Assembly (NCBI GenBank): GCA_025331565.1
Contig: JAFREQ010000026.1
Location: 3,472,001-3,536,000 of the forward strand
DNA length: 64,000 nt
Direction of reading: 5' to 3'
Source: Holacanthus passer
Lineage: Eukaryota; Chordata; Actinopteri; Pomacanthidae
Below, piece by piece: positions 1 through 11,453 of the stretch (the first letter of the stretch is position 1; each line of letters starts with the position of its first letter). Made by a program: the position numbers and the translations under genes. The notes below the pieces were generated by a model. That model made no database searches. It was not told the origin of the DNA and was given only the letters and a program-made list of their open reading frames with translations.

Positions 1-345
1 TTAAAATTTCGACCTGATGATGGCGCTAGATGAAAAGTGAACAGATCACCAGAGTTATTGCTGTTCATGCTGAGGAGAACATGAATCTCTCTACCAAATT
101 TCATGACAATCCATCCAATAGTTTTGGAGATACTTCACCAAACAACTACCAATCTACCGAGACCCTACAAACTCAGTAGGATTCATCCTTTGGGCACCAT
201 GAACATCTGTACAACGTTTCATGGCGAGCTCCCCAGTAGTTGTTGAGATATTTCCATCAGGATCAAAGTGAAGGACCAACAGACAGACAGATGTTACCGT
301 CCTCAGAGCCGTGCAGTTTACACTGTGTCTCTGTTTGTCTCTCAG
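1..345 (+). other. jph3: jph3 intron 1 (3' end)
   Basis: Non-coding sequence ending in a pyrimidine-rich acceptor with AG at 344-345. I see no exon here. The first coding exon of junctophilin-3, which carries the amino-terminal MORN repeats, must lie upstream of the window. Confidence 0.7.
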
Positions 346-3300
346 GAACCTATCAGGGCCAGTGGCTCGGGGGGATGCGTCACGGCTATGGCGTGCGGCA
401 GAGTGTACCGTACGGCATGGCGGCCGTCATCCTCTTCCCCCTGCGAACATCCATAAACTCCCTCCGCTCCGAGCACAGCCACGGCCCTCCGGCTGTGCTG
501 GAGGACGGCACCGCCACCACGCCCACGGACGGGGTGGTGGCCGGACTCGCCGGCAGCCCCGTGGGTCGAGGCGGGTTCGCCCTGACGGCTCCGAGTGAAG
601 CCGAACGCCAGAGGAAGAGAAAAGGCCGCTTCCGCCAGTCCATCCTGAGCGGCCTGAAGCTGCGTCGCTCCGAGTCCAAAAGCTCTCTGGCCAGTCAGCT
701 CAGCAAGCAGAGCTCCTTCTGCAGCGAGGCCGGCATGAGCACCGTCAGCTCTGCTGCCTCTGACATCCACTCCAACGCCAGTGAGAGTGAGCAGGGCGCT
801 CCTGTGGACGCCACCGTCACAGAAATGTACGCCGGCGAGTGGCGGAGCGACCAGAGGGCCGGCTGGGGCGTGAGCCGGCGCTCGGACGGCCTGCATTACG
901 AAGGCGAATGGGCAGGGAACAAGAGGCACGGATATGGATGCACCACCTTCCCCGACGGCACCAAGGAGGAGGGAAAGTACAAGCAGAACGTGTTGGTGAG
1001 CGGAAAACGCAAGAACCTGATCCCACTGAGGGCCAGCAAAATCCGAGAGAAGGTGGACCGAGCTGTTGAAGCTGCTGAGAAGGCTGCAGACATCGCCAAG
1101 CAGAAGGCAGAGATTGCCATGTCAAGGTCAGATGTTCCCTTTACGGCACAACATGTAGGCACCAGCTATGGAATCATGTCTGTAGAAGAAGTCATGAAAA
1201 GTCACCAAAATCTCATCACACTTTAATAAAGAAATCAAATAAAAACCTTCAGGTATAACCAGGAAACATCTTCTGTTTATGGCTTGAAGTCGTGATTAAT
1301 ATTGAAGATCATGAGCTTCTATCAAAAGGCAGAAACATTTACTGTTGAATTGTTAATTTCCTGCCAAAACTTGACAAACAAAGAAAGATTTACAACGAGC
1401 CAATGATTAACTAATAAACACAGCCTGGTTTTCAAGTACAAAATATATGTCTGAGAATATTAGACACTGAAAAGCATACTGACGTGTGGATGTGCTTTGT
1501 GTAGAGGCTAAAATGAGAAAAGTCAAAGTCAATTAAACTTCTTTATGTCCATCACAGTCCTTTTTTCCTCTCTAAGCACTAAAACATCAAAAACAAGACG
1601 ACAGAACAAAAAGAACACAAGCTAAATCAATAACATAAAGCTGGAAATTACAACTCACAGAAAATCTAAGCTTCAATAAGATAAACAATTTCCTGGGTGT
1701 GATTTGATGAAGGTAAAGCAGAGAGCAGATTTGGCTTAAATCTTCATATTGATATAATAACCTTTAAGGCTTGAGCCTGTTTGACTGCGGTGTTTCTACC
1801 TGTCTGTCCAGGATGAGCCACGCTCGTGGGAAGGCGGAGGCAGCTGAAGGAGTGGCGCAGAAGGCCATGGAGGAGTGTCGACTGGCCCGGATCGCTGCCA
1901 AAGAGCTCTCTCCCTCCTTTCACATCTACGGGAACGGTGAGTAGACGACATGCGCACAAGTGTGTCCAATTTTAATTCCAGTGAATTTCAGCTTTCACAC
2001 ATGCTGCTTCTTGTATCATCAGTCAGATTAATGTGTATTATGGAGATGATTTACCGCTGGCTCTGGTGTGTGGTATGATATAAAAACACATTTTGAGAAT
2101 CATTTAAAAGCTGCAAGTGTCTGACGACCAATATTAATATTTTTACAATGAAATGACTAAAATATGGATAATGTTATAATATACTCATAATGGATCTCTG
2201 TGTGGCTGCAATGATTTTTCATTGAATCGATTATTTGATAGACAACTCCTATTTTGATAAATATGCTTAAAGTACTCACTATGCAGAATGTCCAATTTCA
2301 GTCATCATATTATTTAGTTATAGTTGTTGATGTATTAATTCAATTCATCACTTTATTACTTCATCTGCTTGTGGATTTCCCCCTGAGGATCAATAAAGTT
2401 TTATCTCAATATATATTAATACGGCATAATCCTTTTTGTTGATCATATTTTGTATTATTAATCTGAACAGCTTTAAGTTATCAAATAATAGAGTAATAGA
2501 GTAAAGTACAATATTTCCCTCTGAAATGTGGAGTAGAAGTATAAAGTAGCAAAAATGGATGTAATGCAGTAAAGTACAATTTCCTCAAAATTGTACTTTG
2601 TGAATGTACTTTTTTTTTACATTCCACCACTGAATGTGACTCTTTACTATAGAAACTTGATGGCTTTATATAATTACAATACTGTTTGCGTAATAACACT
2701 TTGCTTGTGGTGAGGAACTTCGTGAAGAACCAGCTTACATCTAGAAATATAATTGCCAAACTCTGCTGCATTAATTACAGCTTTTCTTTTTTTCTTTTTG
2801 GTTCAGTTAGATTTTGATAAGGAGCCACAATAACAGAAAATTATTTTATTGCCAAATTTCTTCCCACTTTTTGTTGCTTCACTTTTCCCCCAGAGACCCA
2901 GTTTGTACCAATTAGTCATCAGTCGTGACTAAATAAAAAAGGCAGCAAATTTTGGAAATGACTGAACTGGATTCATTATCTTCATTTAAAATCTAAATAA
3001 GAACATGACTCAGATTTCATAAAATGTATACATGGATTTACAGCATGTGCAAGGCTGAGTGTTTACGTTCATATTTTTATCTCGTAATAAACTACAGAGG
3101 ATTCATCCTCAATCTAAGTCAAGTCTATTCAGTTCCACAGTTCTCTCTAAGCCAACTGTGACTGAAAACACAAGATACAGTTCGTCTGAAGCTTTTCTCT
3201 CCTTTTTTACCCTGCATGCTAATAACACCGACACACACACTGACACACACACCGACACACACTGACACACACACCGACACACGCTGTAGGTCTGATGGAC

Positions 3301-5389
3301 TCGCTGTGGATCGGTGCCAAATCACTTCATTGGTGCTATTCTCCCACTGTTTTCATAGGGCTCGAATGTCAGAGGCCCAAGCACCAGGACGCCAAGGACA
3401 AAGACCATGAGGTGATCTCCACAGGAACAGACAGTCCGGAGCTGTGCACGCCGGACACCACGCCACCTGTAATAACACCTGATCTCAGCCCCGTGCTGAG
3501 CGTACCCACCTCGCCCCCCCACAGCCCGCCCAAGCACGCCCATCGTCCCAGAAATGCTTGCTTCATGCGCCAGAGTGCCGTGGACGATCAGGGCGGGGCC
3601 GAGATCCAGGTGCTGGTGGAGGGGCGGGGCATGGATCTGCCGAGGGGAGGGGCTAACAATTGGACCGATGACATGTATCCGGACCGAGGAGGCAGCAGCC
3701 GCTCCACCACGCCCTCCCTTCTGGAGGAGCAGGAGGGCCAAATTAACGGGCACGAGCAAGCCCCTTTGTCCAACCACAAACCACGGGAGAAATCCTCATC
3801 CAATCACAAGTCCAGGGAGCACGCTTCCTCCTACAGAGCGTGGGAGCACTCCTTGTCCAACCAAAAGCCCTCCAAGCATGCCTCTTCCAATCACAAGTCA
3901 AGGGAGTACTCGTCCTCCAATCACAAAACATGGGATCATTCTTCCACCAATCACAAGGCCTGCGAGCATGCCTCTTCCAACTACAAGCCGCAGGTGCACA
4001 TTTTATCCAATCACAAGGCCTTGGAACATAACATGTCCAATCACAAGACTTCTGAGCATGCTTCTTCCAATCACAAGTCCCAAGATTATATCTCCTCTAA
4101 TCACAATGCAAAGGACCACGTCTCTTCTAGTTACAACCCTCGAGAGCATGTCTACTCCAACCACCATCCAAAGCAGCACAACCCCTCCAACCACAGGCTT
4201 AACGAGCATGCTGTAATCGACCAAAGGCTAGACGGCCTCACCGGGGGCTGGACTGCTGAGAGCACCCTTAGGTGGAGCCCGGCCCACTCGCGCCTCACGG
4301 AGCAGGACGAGGAGCGGATGAATGACTATACGGTTGACATGAGGCTTCAGTGTCCGGACTCACAGACGCCTCGGGGGCTGGGCCAGGAGTCCCCGGCCCC
4401 CAAAAACAACAGGCTGCGATCCCGAGGCCTGCGGCCGGTCAGAGAGGGATCCATGGACTCTGTACAGATGCTGGACAACCTGAATGTGGGGGCAGAGCTG
4501 GAGGAGTGGCCGCTGCACAGGGACCTCACCCTCTCCCCACCCCTCAAGTCTCAGCCCATCACTCTGGAGCAGGAAGGAGAGCATCTCACCCTCAAATCAA
4601 ACTCAGTGAGTCTTTACAGTTGCAGCGTGTGTGACAGATACAGCCTGCCTTTGTTTGTTTGGACCACGACTCTGTTATAAGTAAAAGTCCTGCATTCACT
4701 GAAGTAAAAGTACAGCAAAATGTACTCGTGAAGTGAAAGTACTAGATGAGCAGAATGGTCCCTTTCAAAGAGTGATATTTTTGTATATTGTACAGCTGGT
4801 GGAGGTGAAGCTCATTTTAACTGCTTCATATACTGTTGGACAATTTCATCTACAGCACACTATCATATTTTATACAATGATCATGTGTTTAATTTGTAAA
4901 GTCTTAATCTGTAAAGTGACTCCAGCTGTCAGAGTACTGTAGTGGAGTACAAATACAAAGTAGCATTAAATTTAAATACTCAAGTAAACAAAAAGTACCC
5001 CAAAATTGTACTAAAGTACAGTAGTTCAGTAAATGTACTTTCCACCACTGTCAAGGTGCCGAACTAATAGTTCCAAAATGCCATGTTCTGTTGTCTGTTG
5101 GTTATATTCTTCTTTGTCTTCTTCCTATTATAAGTCGTGATTTTATTATTAAGGAAAGATGTTTATTACAACCGATACTTGATCTCTTTCTTCTGCCCTT
5201 TGTTCTTTGCTCTCATCAGTTACTGTGGAGTCTCTGGTTCTTGTTTCCAGACTGCATGTTTTTCATGAACTGAACTAACTGCTTCTTCTCTCCTCTCTTG
5301 TCTTTCAGGGCTCCAGCTCTATTCTGGTGGTTATGGTCATTTTACTCAATATTGGAGTAGCCATTCTTTTCATTCACTTCTTTATTTAA
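346..5389 (+). CDS. jph3: junctophilin-3, coding exons 2-5 (5' partial)
   Basis: Junctophilins tether the ER/SR to the plasma membrane: MORN repeats bind the plasma membrane and a C-terminal helix anchors in the ER. JPH3 is the neuronal form. Coding exons are 346-1126, 1812-1936, 3359-4605 and 5309-5389, all GT-AG and in phase. Exon 2 starts with a MORN repeat (GTYQGQW...GYGV), then the joining region (PLRTSINSLRSEH), two more MORN repeats (YAGEW, YEGEW) and the conserved KRKNLIPLRASKIREKVDRA helix. Exon 3 continues the helix (RMSHARGKAEA). Exon 4 is the divergent region. Exon 5 is the tail anchor (ILVVMVILLNIGVAILF) and TAA stop. The C-terminal LTLSPP...ITLE block and the anchor resemble JPH3 more than JPH1, 2 or 4. 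Oddities: ILF where I expect IRS before PLRTS, and a 15-copy decapeptide array in exon 4. The amino terminus is outside the window. The a/b teleost paralogue cannot be assigned here. Confidence 0.93.
3214..3292 (+). repeat. imperfect (CA)/ACACCGAC microsatellite
   Basis: Alternating ACACACACTGAC and ACACACACCGAC units in jph3 intron 3, ending about 65 bp before the exon 4 acceptor. Simple-sequence expansion with no coding meaning. Confidence 0.85.
3766..4212 (+). repeat. jph3: coding minisatellite: 15 decapeptide (30-bp) units in jph3 exon 4
   Basis: The reading frame repeats a ten-residue unit, consensus SSNHKxxEHA, fifteen times (fourteen of ten residues, one of nine). At DNA level the core TCCAATCACAAG recurs every 30 bp. 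Units have diverged (SSNHKSREHA, SSNHKTWDHS, LSNHKALEHN, YSNHHPKQHN), so the array is not a recent homogeneous expansion. It sits in the poorly conserved cytosolic region between the helix and the ER anchor. The array is polar and rich in Ser, Asn, His and Lys, and probably disordered. Because the unit is a multiple of three, other frames are also open across it; those are shadows. Confidence 0.95.
4676..5055. repeat. dispersed teleost repeat, long copy (AAAGTAC family)
   Basis: This is the longest copy in the window of a family rich in AAAGTACA/GTACTTTACTC words and ending in TTTCCACCACTG. It starts about 70 bp after the jph3 exon 4 donor, inside intron 4. Other partial copies lie near 2494-2640, 8820-8856, 9412-9560, 40020-40135, 43045-43150, 46595-46690, 57990-58160 and 62500-62655. 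It carries no ORF and is probably a non-autonomous mobile element; its class was not determined. Confidence 0.6.
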
Positions 5390-6955
5390 GCTTATACAGG
5401 TATGATCTACTAAGACTTATTGATAACTACGGTATATTATATTATTACTTCCTGAGACGGACATTCTGCCTATTCGACTGGAGCCCGCAGCCCGAGTGAC
5501 GGACACAGCAGAGCCTTTCTATTGTTGCTACTGGTCTTTCCACCTCTGTTGAAGCCCGTTTGAGTTTCTATGAAAGCACTGTTCCTTTTCAAATGCTTAT
5601 TTTGAGCTTGCAACCATAGAAAAGAAAGTAAGAAAGTAAAGAGTGCAGCTTTAAACTAGTGTGGTGTATTGGGACATACATGCATGGGTGTCCATCAGCT
5701 ACTGTTCAACAGACTGGAGATGGCACAGGCAGTTTTGCCCATTTTTCCATCACTCTAGACAAGAATATAGCAACCCTTGTTTCCTGGTTATCATGAGAAA
5801 CGTGCTAACCAAGAGCATGGCACACACACTCCATCCCAAACCCCACAGACAATGACCCCTTTTGCCTTCCAACCCTTTCCCCTTCTGCCCCCAGCCACCA
5901 GTCTCTGACCCCTATTCGCACTATGCGCTACATACAGAACTATGCTGCAAGAGTAGATCCATTTTAAAGGGCTCCGTCATTATTCTTTTCTTTTTTCCAC
6001 TACGAACTACACAAACGCACACAACCATTGCATGAGGCTGTGTGGGGTTTTAAAAGTGCATTTTCTATCCCTTTAACATCACTGTTCCTGTCCTCATTTG
6101 TACGCTCTCCATCACGGTCGTCACTTCCTGTCGACGCAGAGATTTGGAAATCAGCGCCGCGCCACTTCACATCCAAATCAAATCACAGAATCTGAGTCAG
6201 AATCGGATTCGCGTTTGAGTCACGAATCGAATGTCAGCGGCCGACACACTCCGAGACCCGAGAGTCTAAACCTCGAGGAACTTCCTGAATTTATTGTTAA
6301 GTGAAACCACACGAACACACATTCGCACGCAAAAAAAAAATAAAATAAAATAAAAAAACACATACTACACATTTAACTGCTGACATACTGAGGAGGATTC
6401 AGCCTTGCCCCTTTGTACAGCCTTGAGACTGTTATGTTATTACCACTAATTCTACTATATACTGTATGTGTATGTGTCATTATTATTCAAGTTTGTTACT
6501 TTTGCAGTTTGCAAGACAGAGAGAATGCTGAGTGCCTCGTATTTATTCATTTTCCGTCTCTAATTTATTTAAACCCCCCGACCCCCGAGATAAAACACCC
6601 CACGTGGGCAGGCTAAGAGGAGACGAATAACCTTCAACATTAAGAAAGGTGACCCTCCACCCCCGACCGCCCCCGTCACCCACCCCACAAACCTCCCTTC
6701 CACCCTGAAATGGCATGCACTGTTTTGTCTCTCTCTCCCAGTCCCCCTTTTGGACCAGTCAAAAAGGGAAAAATGGGGTTTCTACGGTGTCATTTCCAGA
6801 CACTTTTTGGGCCGGATGAGATTTTTTCAGCATGTTTGTTCAGCCTGCTCAATCTGGTGTCAGTTTGTGAGTTTCTCCCTCTCGTCTCTTTTATCCAGCA
6901 ACACAAGGCTACGTGAGACATGGAGAGCAGTGTAAAATAAACGCTAGCTTTTAAC
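5390..6955 (+). other. jph3: jph3 3'UTR (inferred)
   Basis: No coding potential after the jph3 stop. A canonical AATAAA lies at 6936-6941. An A-rich stretch with internal AATAAA-like words near 6330-6355 could give a shorter 3' end. The extent is inferred from the signal only. Confidence 0.5.
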
Positions 6956-9900
6956 TCTCAGTGGATACCGAAATGTCCTGAGTTTATGAATGATATAAAA
7001 AGAAACTCTCTGCTACTGTATGTTTTATACTTCGCACCCAGTGGCATCATCATGTTGTGACATCATTGCATGCCCGAGCATGCTCTTTCTTACTCTTTGG
7101 TTTATGAGGTTGTTTTGAAGTTAATGTGGAGAAAATAATGAAATGTTTGAAATTAACGAGTTTGGTGTGGTTCTTACCGCTGCCTCGCCTGTTCAGTCAA
7201 ATGATGCAGCTTTCATAAAGGTGTTGAGGAACAAATCGATGACCACGAGGGATTTAAGTGGATTTTTTTTTTTATGACTTTTGATTCAACTTTTGATGTA
7301 GTGCTTTTAATTTTCAGGCAGAACTCACAAAGCAGGTCACGTATTAAAGTTTTATTCACGTTACATTTAGTCACGTTCGCAGACTTCCTTCTTCAGTCTC
7401 TGACATATCATCTGTGTTTCCCCTGAAGTTATAGAAACTAGAGGAGGTAAAGCGGAAGTGACGCCACTGACAGGCGACCAAATGAAACACACCGGTACCT
7501 TGAATAAAAAAAGATTTCTCTGGGTTTGTGGGGAACATTCGGGATAAATGAAAATTATACATCAGTTGAGTCATTTTTAGACATTTTAATGTGGAAATGT
7601 TTTTCATTTTCATATTTTACCTTTAAGCCAAAACAGACTTTCCAATCTATTTTTTTTATTGACAAACTTTAATTGATTTTGCTGAAAATGTGCTATATCA
7701 CAATATAAATCATAATCGTAACATATGATCACATACACTGAGAGATGGTTTTATCCACATCGCCCAGAGTCAACAAACATTTCTGAAGACGACATGCAGA
7801 ATTTCCTAATGATGAATATCTTGGTTATTAAAGGTTATTGCAGGTGATATTACGACTGTTTTAATGTTTTCCGGTCAACAAACAGACCCACAAATATCTT
7901 TGGTGTTATTGGAACTTAAACAAGTCAGAAGAAAGAAAAGGAGCCTCAGTGTTAAGGAGTGTAATCATAGTGGGAAGGTTACTTTGTCGATGTTAAAGTT
8001 AAATAGTTCAACATTTTTATTGCTTTCCGTTTGGACAGAGCCAGGCTAGCAGTTTCCCCCTGTTCCCAGTCTTTATGCTAAGCTAAGCTAACTGTCTACT
8101 GGCTGTAACCTTATATTTAACAGATATGAGAGTGGAATCAATTGTTTCAGTCTAAATATTTACAGATTTATACGAAACAACTTTTCATAGAGTTTCTGAG
8201 TTTTGATTGAAAGGTCAAAAGGTTGAAGCCAACATGAGAAAAAAAGCAGTAAGACAAACCTGTCAAAGAGATCATTTGAATTGTTTCTATCAGCACTTTC
8301 AGTAATATATAAACACTGGGTAAGTATCATTAATGTCTATTGACCATTTACTGTTGACAGGAATATTCAGATTTTCACCATCTGTACTGTCACAGTGTCG
8401 ACACTAACGTCAAATAAAATCCTGACATTGAACCAGGTGAGGTTCAATAGGGAGAAAATACTGTTTGAAACTTGAAGATCTGCTGTAACTTCTTAATGCT
8501 CATGTTTTCTGCACTTAAAAAAATCCACTGAAAATTATTCAACATGTCAGCTTTTGTTGTCTAAAAGGAAAATGAACTTTACTTTTAATCTGTAGCTGTA
8601 ACCAGAACATTTTTATATGAGCAATGTCAGATATGAAATGTCTGACAACACAAACATTTGACTTTTTCAAAACTAATTTTAATTCATTTGAATCATATTC
8701 ATTCATCATATTTCACAACATTTTAAAATAACCTACATGGACGCAGGTATGTGGACGGTCAAACATTAGACCCAGTTCCAGACAGTTTCAGTCTTCACCT
8801 GATTTTCTAACCTGCTTGTAGTGCTTCAGTAAATGTACTGGTTTATATTACACCACTGCTTTTATAATAAAAACTACTAATAAAATATAAATATTATATA
8901 AAATGATATATGTTATAATATAATATTAATTCATTTTGATTTAAAAGAATATATAAATGTATCTCTTCATCATGGGACATTTTTCATGAGCACATATTCA
9001 CCCAAAAGACATGAAACAAGATCAGATAAACTTGAAGACTAACTTTTAAATCTTTTTTATTTAACAGTCAACAGAAAGATGATGCTTATTGGAGATTTGC
9101 CAAAGAAACACAATTATAACTTTACCCTCAGGCTAAATAACAATTTACATCAAACTGCAATGAAACTGCCCCCTTTTGTTTTCCAATTAGGTTCAAACCT
9201 CAGAGGTCGTTCAGTCGAGCTGCTGCTCTTTATTAAGTAATGATAATAATCAATAATTCAGCCTTTACCTCAAGGTGTGTGACGACTTTCACAGCAAAAC
9301 AAACAGCTTTTTAAAAGGAGAAGAGCTGGTGTAACTACAGATGTATGTATTCAAGATATAATCACATAATGTGCAAGGCCATAAAACTTATTCTTGTTGA
9401 ATTTGTACGGTAATAAAGTACATTTACTCAAGTACCATATGTAAGTATGAGTATTTCCATTAATGTTGCCTTACACTTCTAGTCCAGTACATCTCAGAGG
9501 GGAATATTGTACTTTTTTACTTTTTACTCCACTACATTAACCTGACAGATTTAGTTACTAGACAGTTACTAGTTACTTTTAAGATCAATATTTAAATGTC
9601 AAACATTTGATCGGTTTATAAAATGTTCAATGTTTCAAATGAAACAACTCAACAGTAGTTAAAATGAACAACACCCACATACTGTCCTGATGGTGACAAA
9701 TCAGGAATAAAATTCAGATACTAGTTTGAAATTGAGTCATTTTGCATTAATAAGTACTTCAAGTTAACGTGCTGCTAAAACTGACATGTTTTACTTAAGT
9801 GAGAAAGCGGTTGTTTTTCATTGTGGTCTTGCTACTCTTCCCATCACTGTTTTCTAACGGTGTGTTTTTACCTGGAAGTCGCAGGTGAGTCTGTTCGGTG

Positions 9901-9990
9901 TTTACATGGCTTGAGTGAAACACTGCCCCCTGCTGTCAGGTTGAAGAATTGCATGTGTTACTATCTAACAGGCTCGTATTTGTCTTTTGT
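6956..9990. other. intergenic, jph3 to znf319
   Basis: AT-rich intergenic DNA without a supportable gene. It holds one copy each of two dispersed fish repeat families (about 8030-8160 and 9412-9560, the latter perhaps extending to about 9810). The rest shows nothing I can name. Confidence 0.5.
8030..8160 (-). repeat. dispersed repeat copy (GGACAGAGCCAGGCTAGC family)
   Basis: Contains GGACAGAGCCAGGCTAGC, ATGCTAAGCTAAGCTAAC and ATATGAGAGTGGAATCAATT. The same words occur in order, in either orientation, near 24286-24380, 25290-25400, 33440-33555, 42762-42935 and 43137-43235. This is a short non-coding interspersed family, assigned by internal comparison. Confidence 0.6.
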
Positions 9991-9999
9991 TAAAACGCT

Positions 10000-10267
10000 C
10001 AGAAACAAACTCGGGCTTCAGTTTTTCTCCTCCTCGGTGACTGCTGTTTTTCCCGGCGGTGTCTCCATCACGGAGCGGCGGCAGCGGCAGGAGCTCCGCT
10101 GCGGCAGCTCGCTGCGCGGCGGCTTCCGGTGTCCGTCCGTCTGCAGGAGGATGGCGTCCGGCTTCGCCCGCATCCCCTCCGCCGCCGGTCCTCCGAGCCC
10201 CCGCCACAGCGCAGCCCGCCGAGCTCTCCCCGAACACGGAAGCCAGAAGCACCGATAAGCCGCCCCG
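10000..10267 (+). promoter_or_regulatory. znf319: znf319 CpG-rich promoter and non-coding exon 1
   Basis: Strongly GC- and CpG-rich sequence in AT-rich surroundings, ending at a consensus donor (GTAAGT from 10268). The matching acceptor is CCCCTCAG at 11283-11290, giving a 1,023-bp 5'UTR intron upstream of the single coding exon. The transcription start is not visible. CpG richness continues into the intron to about 10460. Confidence 0.6.
10151..10258 (+). CDS. upstream ORF (35 aa) in znf319 5'UTR exon
   Basis: An ATG with A at -3 and G at +4 opens a 35-codon frame that stops at TAA, nine bases before the exon 1 donor. It begins MASGFARIPS and is rich in Ala, Pro, Arg and Ser. It cannot be an alternative amino terminus of ZNF319, because it terminates before the splice. 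It most likely acts as a translational repressor of the main ORF if the transcript starts upstream of it. No conserved peptide family is recognised. Confidence 0.4.
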   Translation: MASGFARIPSAAGPPSPRHSAARRALPEHGSQKHR

Positions 10268-11453
10268 GTAAGTCACCGTGTCTTTATCAGCTGTGAGCGG
10301 TGTTTTTTCGGGTCTCCGGCTCCAGAAGGTGAAGGTTCCCCCGCAGCTCCGGGGAGGCCTGCTCTCATCCGGGCTCCGGCTCCAGCCGAGCCGCCGATCA
10401 AACGTTATTGTGGCCTTTCATGCAGCGAAGAGACGGCGGCTTCACCTGCGGAGCTCCAGCCGCTTTTATGCCGTCATACTTGAATAAAGATGTGCCGTTT
10501 GTAGCGCGATAAAACCCGAGGATTCATTTGTTTTCCGACGAGATAAAAGTGAAAATGTGAAACGAGCTCCGGTTGTTTTAGCAACGTTAGCTGTTAGCCG
10601 TTAGCTGTTAGCCGTTAGCCGCTAACGTCGAGCTACATCCTGGAAGAGACAATTTCATTAAAAACACTGTGAGAAATAACGTTTATCTCCAGAATAAAAC
10701 ACACAGATTTCATGTTATTAGATAATTTACATCGCGTGACATTTAAAATACAGATTTAAGTGAGAAATTGAATCATTCCGTGCCCGATTTGTGTTTCAGG
10801 AAATAGACGGAGCCCAGGTCTAGTTTTTTTGATGGAGCTTTCTGTGAAACTGTTATTTTGCACGTTTCCTTTCTGCAAAGTCTGTGTATGTCACCATGTT
10901 ATCAGCCCGACAGATAATAATGTTTACTTGGTACTTTTTAAATTTTGCTTCCTGATTAATCGAGGAACTAGTTTTAGGCCTCAGCTGACGTTTAGTTCAG
11001 GCGGTTTGTTTCAGTTCTTCACCACAAACAGCAGCTGACAGTCACACAATGATTCTGTGGGTTTGTTCTGATCCTGGATCAGCTTTATTCTCTTACTGAA
11101 ATGTAAACAGAAGTCTTACAACTTGCTGTCTGCTTCATTGCTGTTTATTATGGATCATGTTGGAGACTGTGGCAGCTCATCAGTCCTGCTCTTTCATATT
11201 AACACCCTGCATTATATTTACTCACTGCAATTATATATTGCGTGTCTCAAGTTTATTTATTAATGTATTGTTTGTGTTTTTTCCCCTCAGGTTTTCTCCC
11301 TGATCTCGAAGGACGAGTGTAAACACAGATAAATAGCACACAGCTGCTCTCAGTGTGCTTGTTACCGCTTCTTAAACCACATCCAGCCTCTCAGTTTGGC
11401 TCTGAAACCCCCTCATTCACAGAGCTCTGAATCCCTACATGCGAAGTGGAAGG

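Noticed and set aside
342..929. 195-codon antisense ORF opposite jph3 exon 2
   Set aside because: Shadow of a GC-rich coding exon; no homology recognised.
346..1126. Link to the human JPH3 CTG/CAG expansion locus
   Set aside because: No CTG/CAG tract is visible in the part of jph3 present here; the exon 4 decapeptide array is unrelated.
3554..4216. 220-codon alternative-frame ORF over jph3 exon 4
   Set aside because: The 30-bp period leaves all frames open; the junctophilin frame is fixed by conserved flanks on both sides.
10579..10628. GTTAGC-type short tandem repeat read as a regulatory array
   Set aside because: GCTGTTAGCCGTTAGC runs are common low-complexity sequence in fish 5' regions; no specific factor can be assigned.
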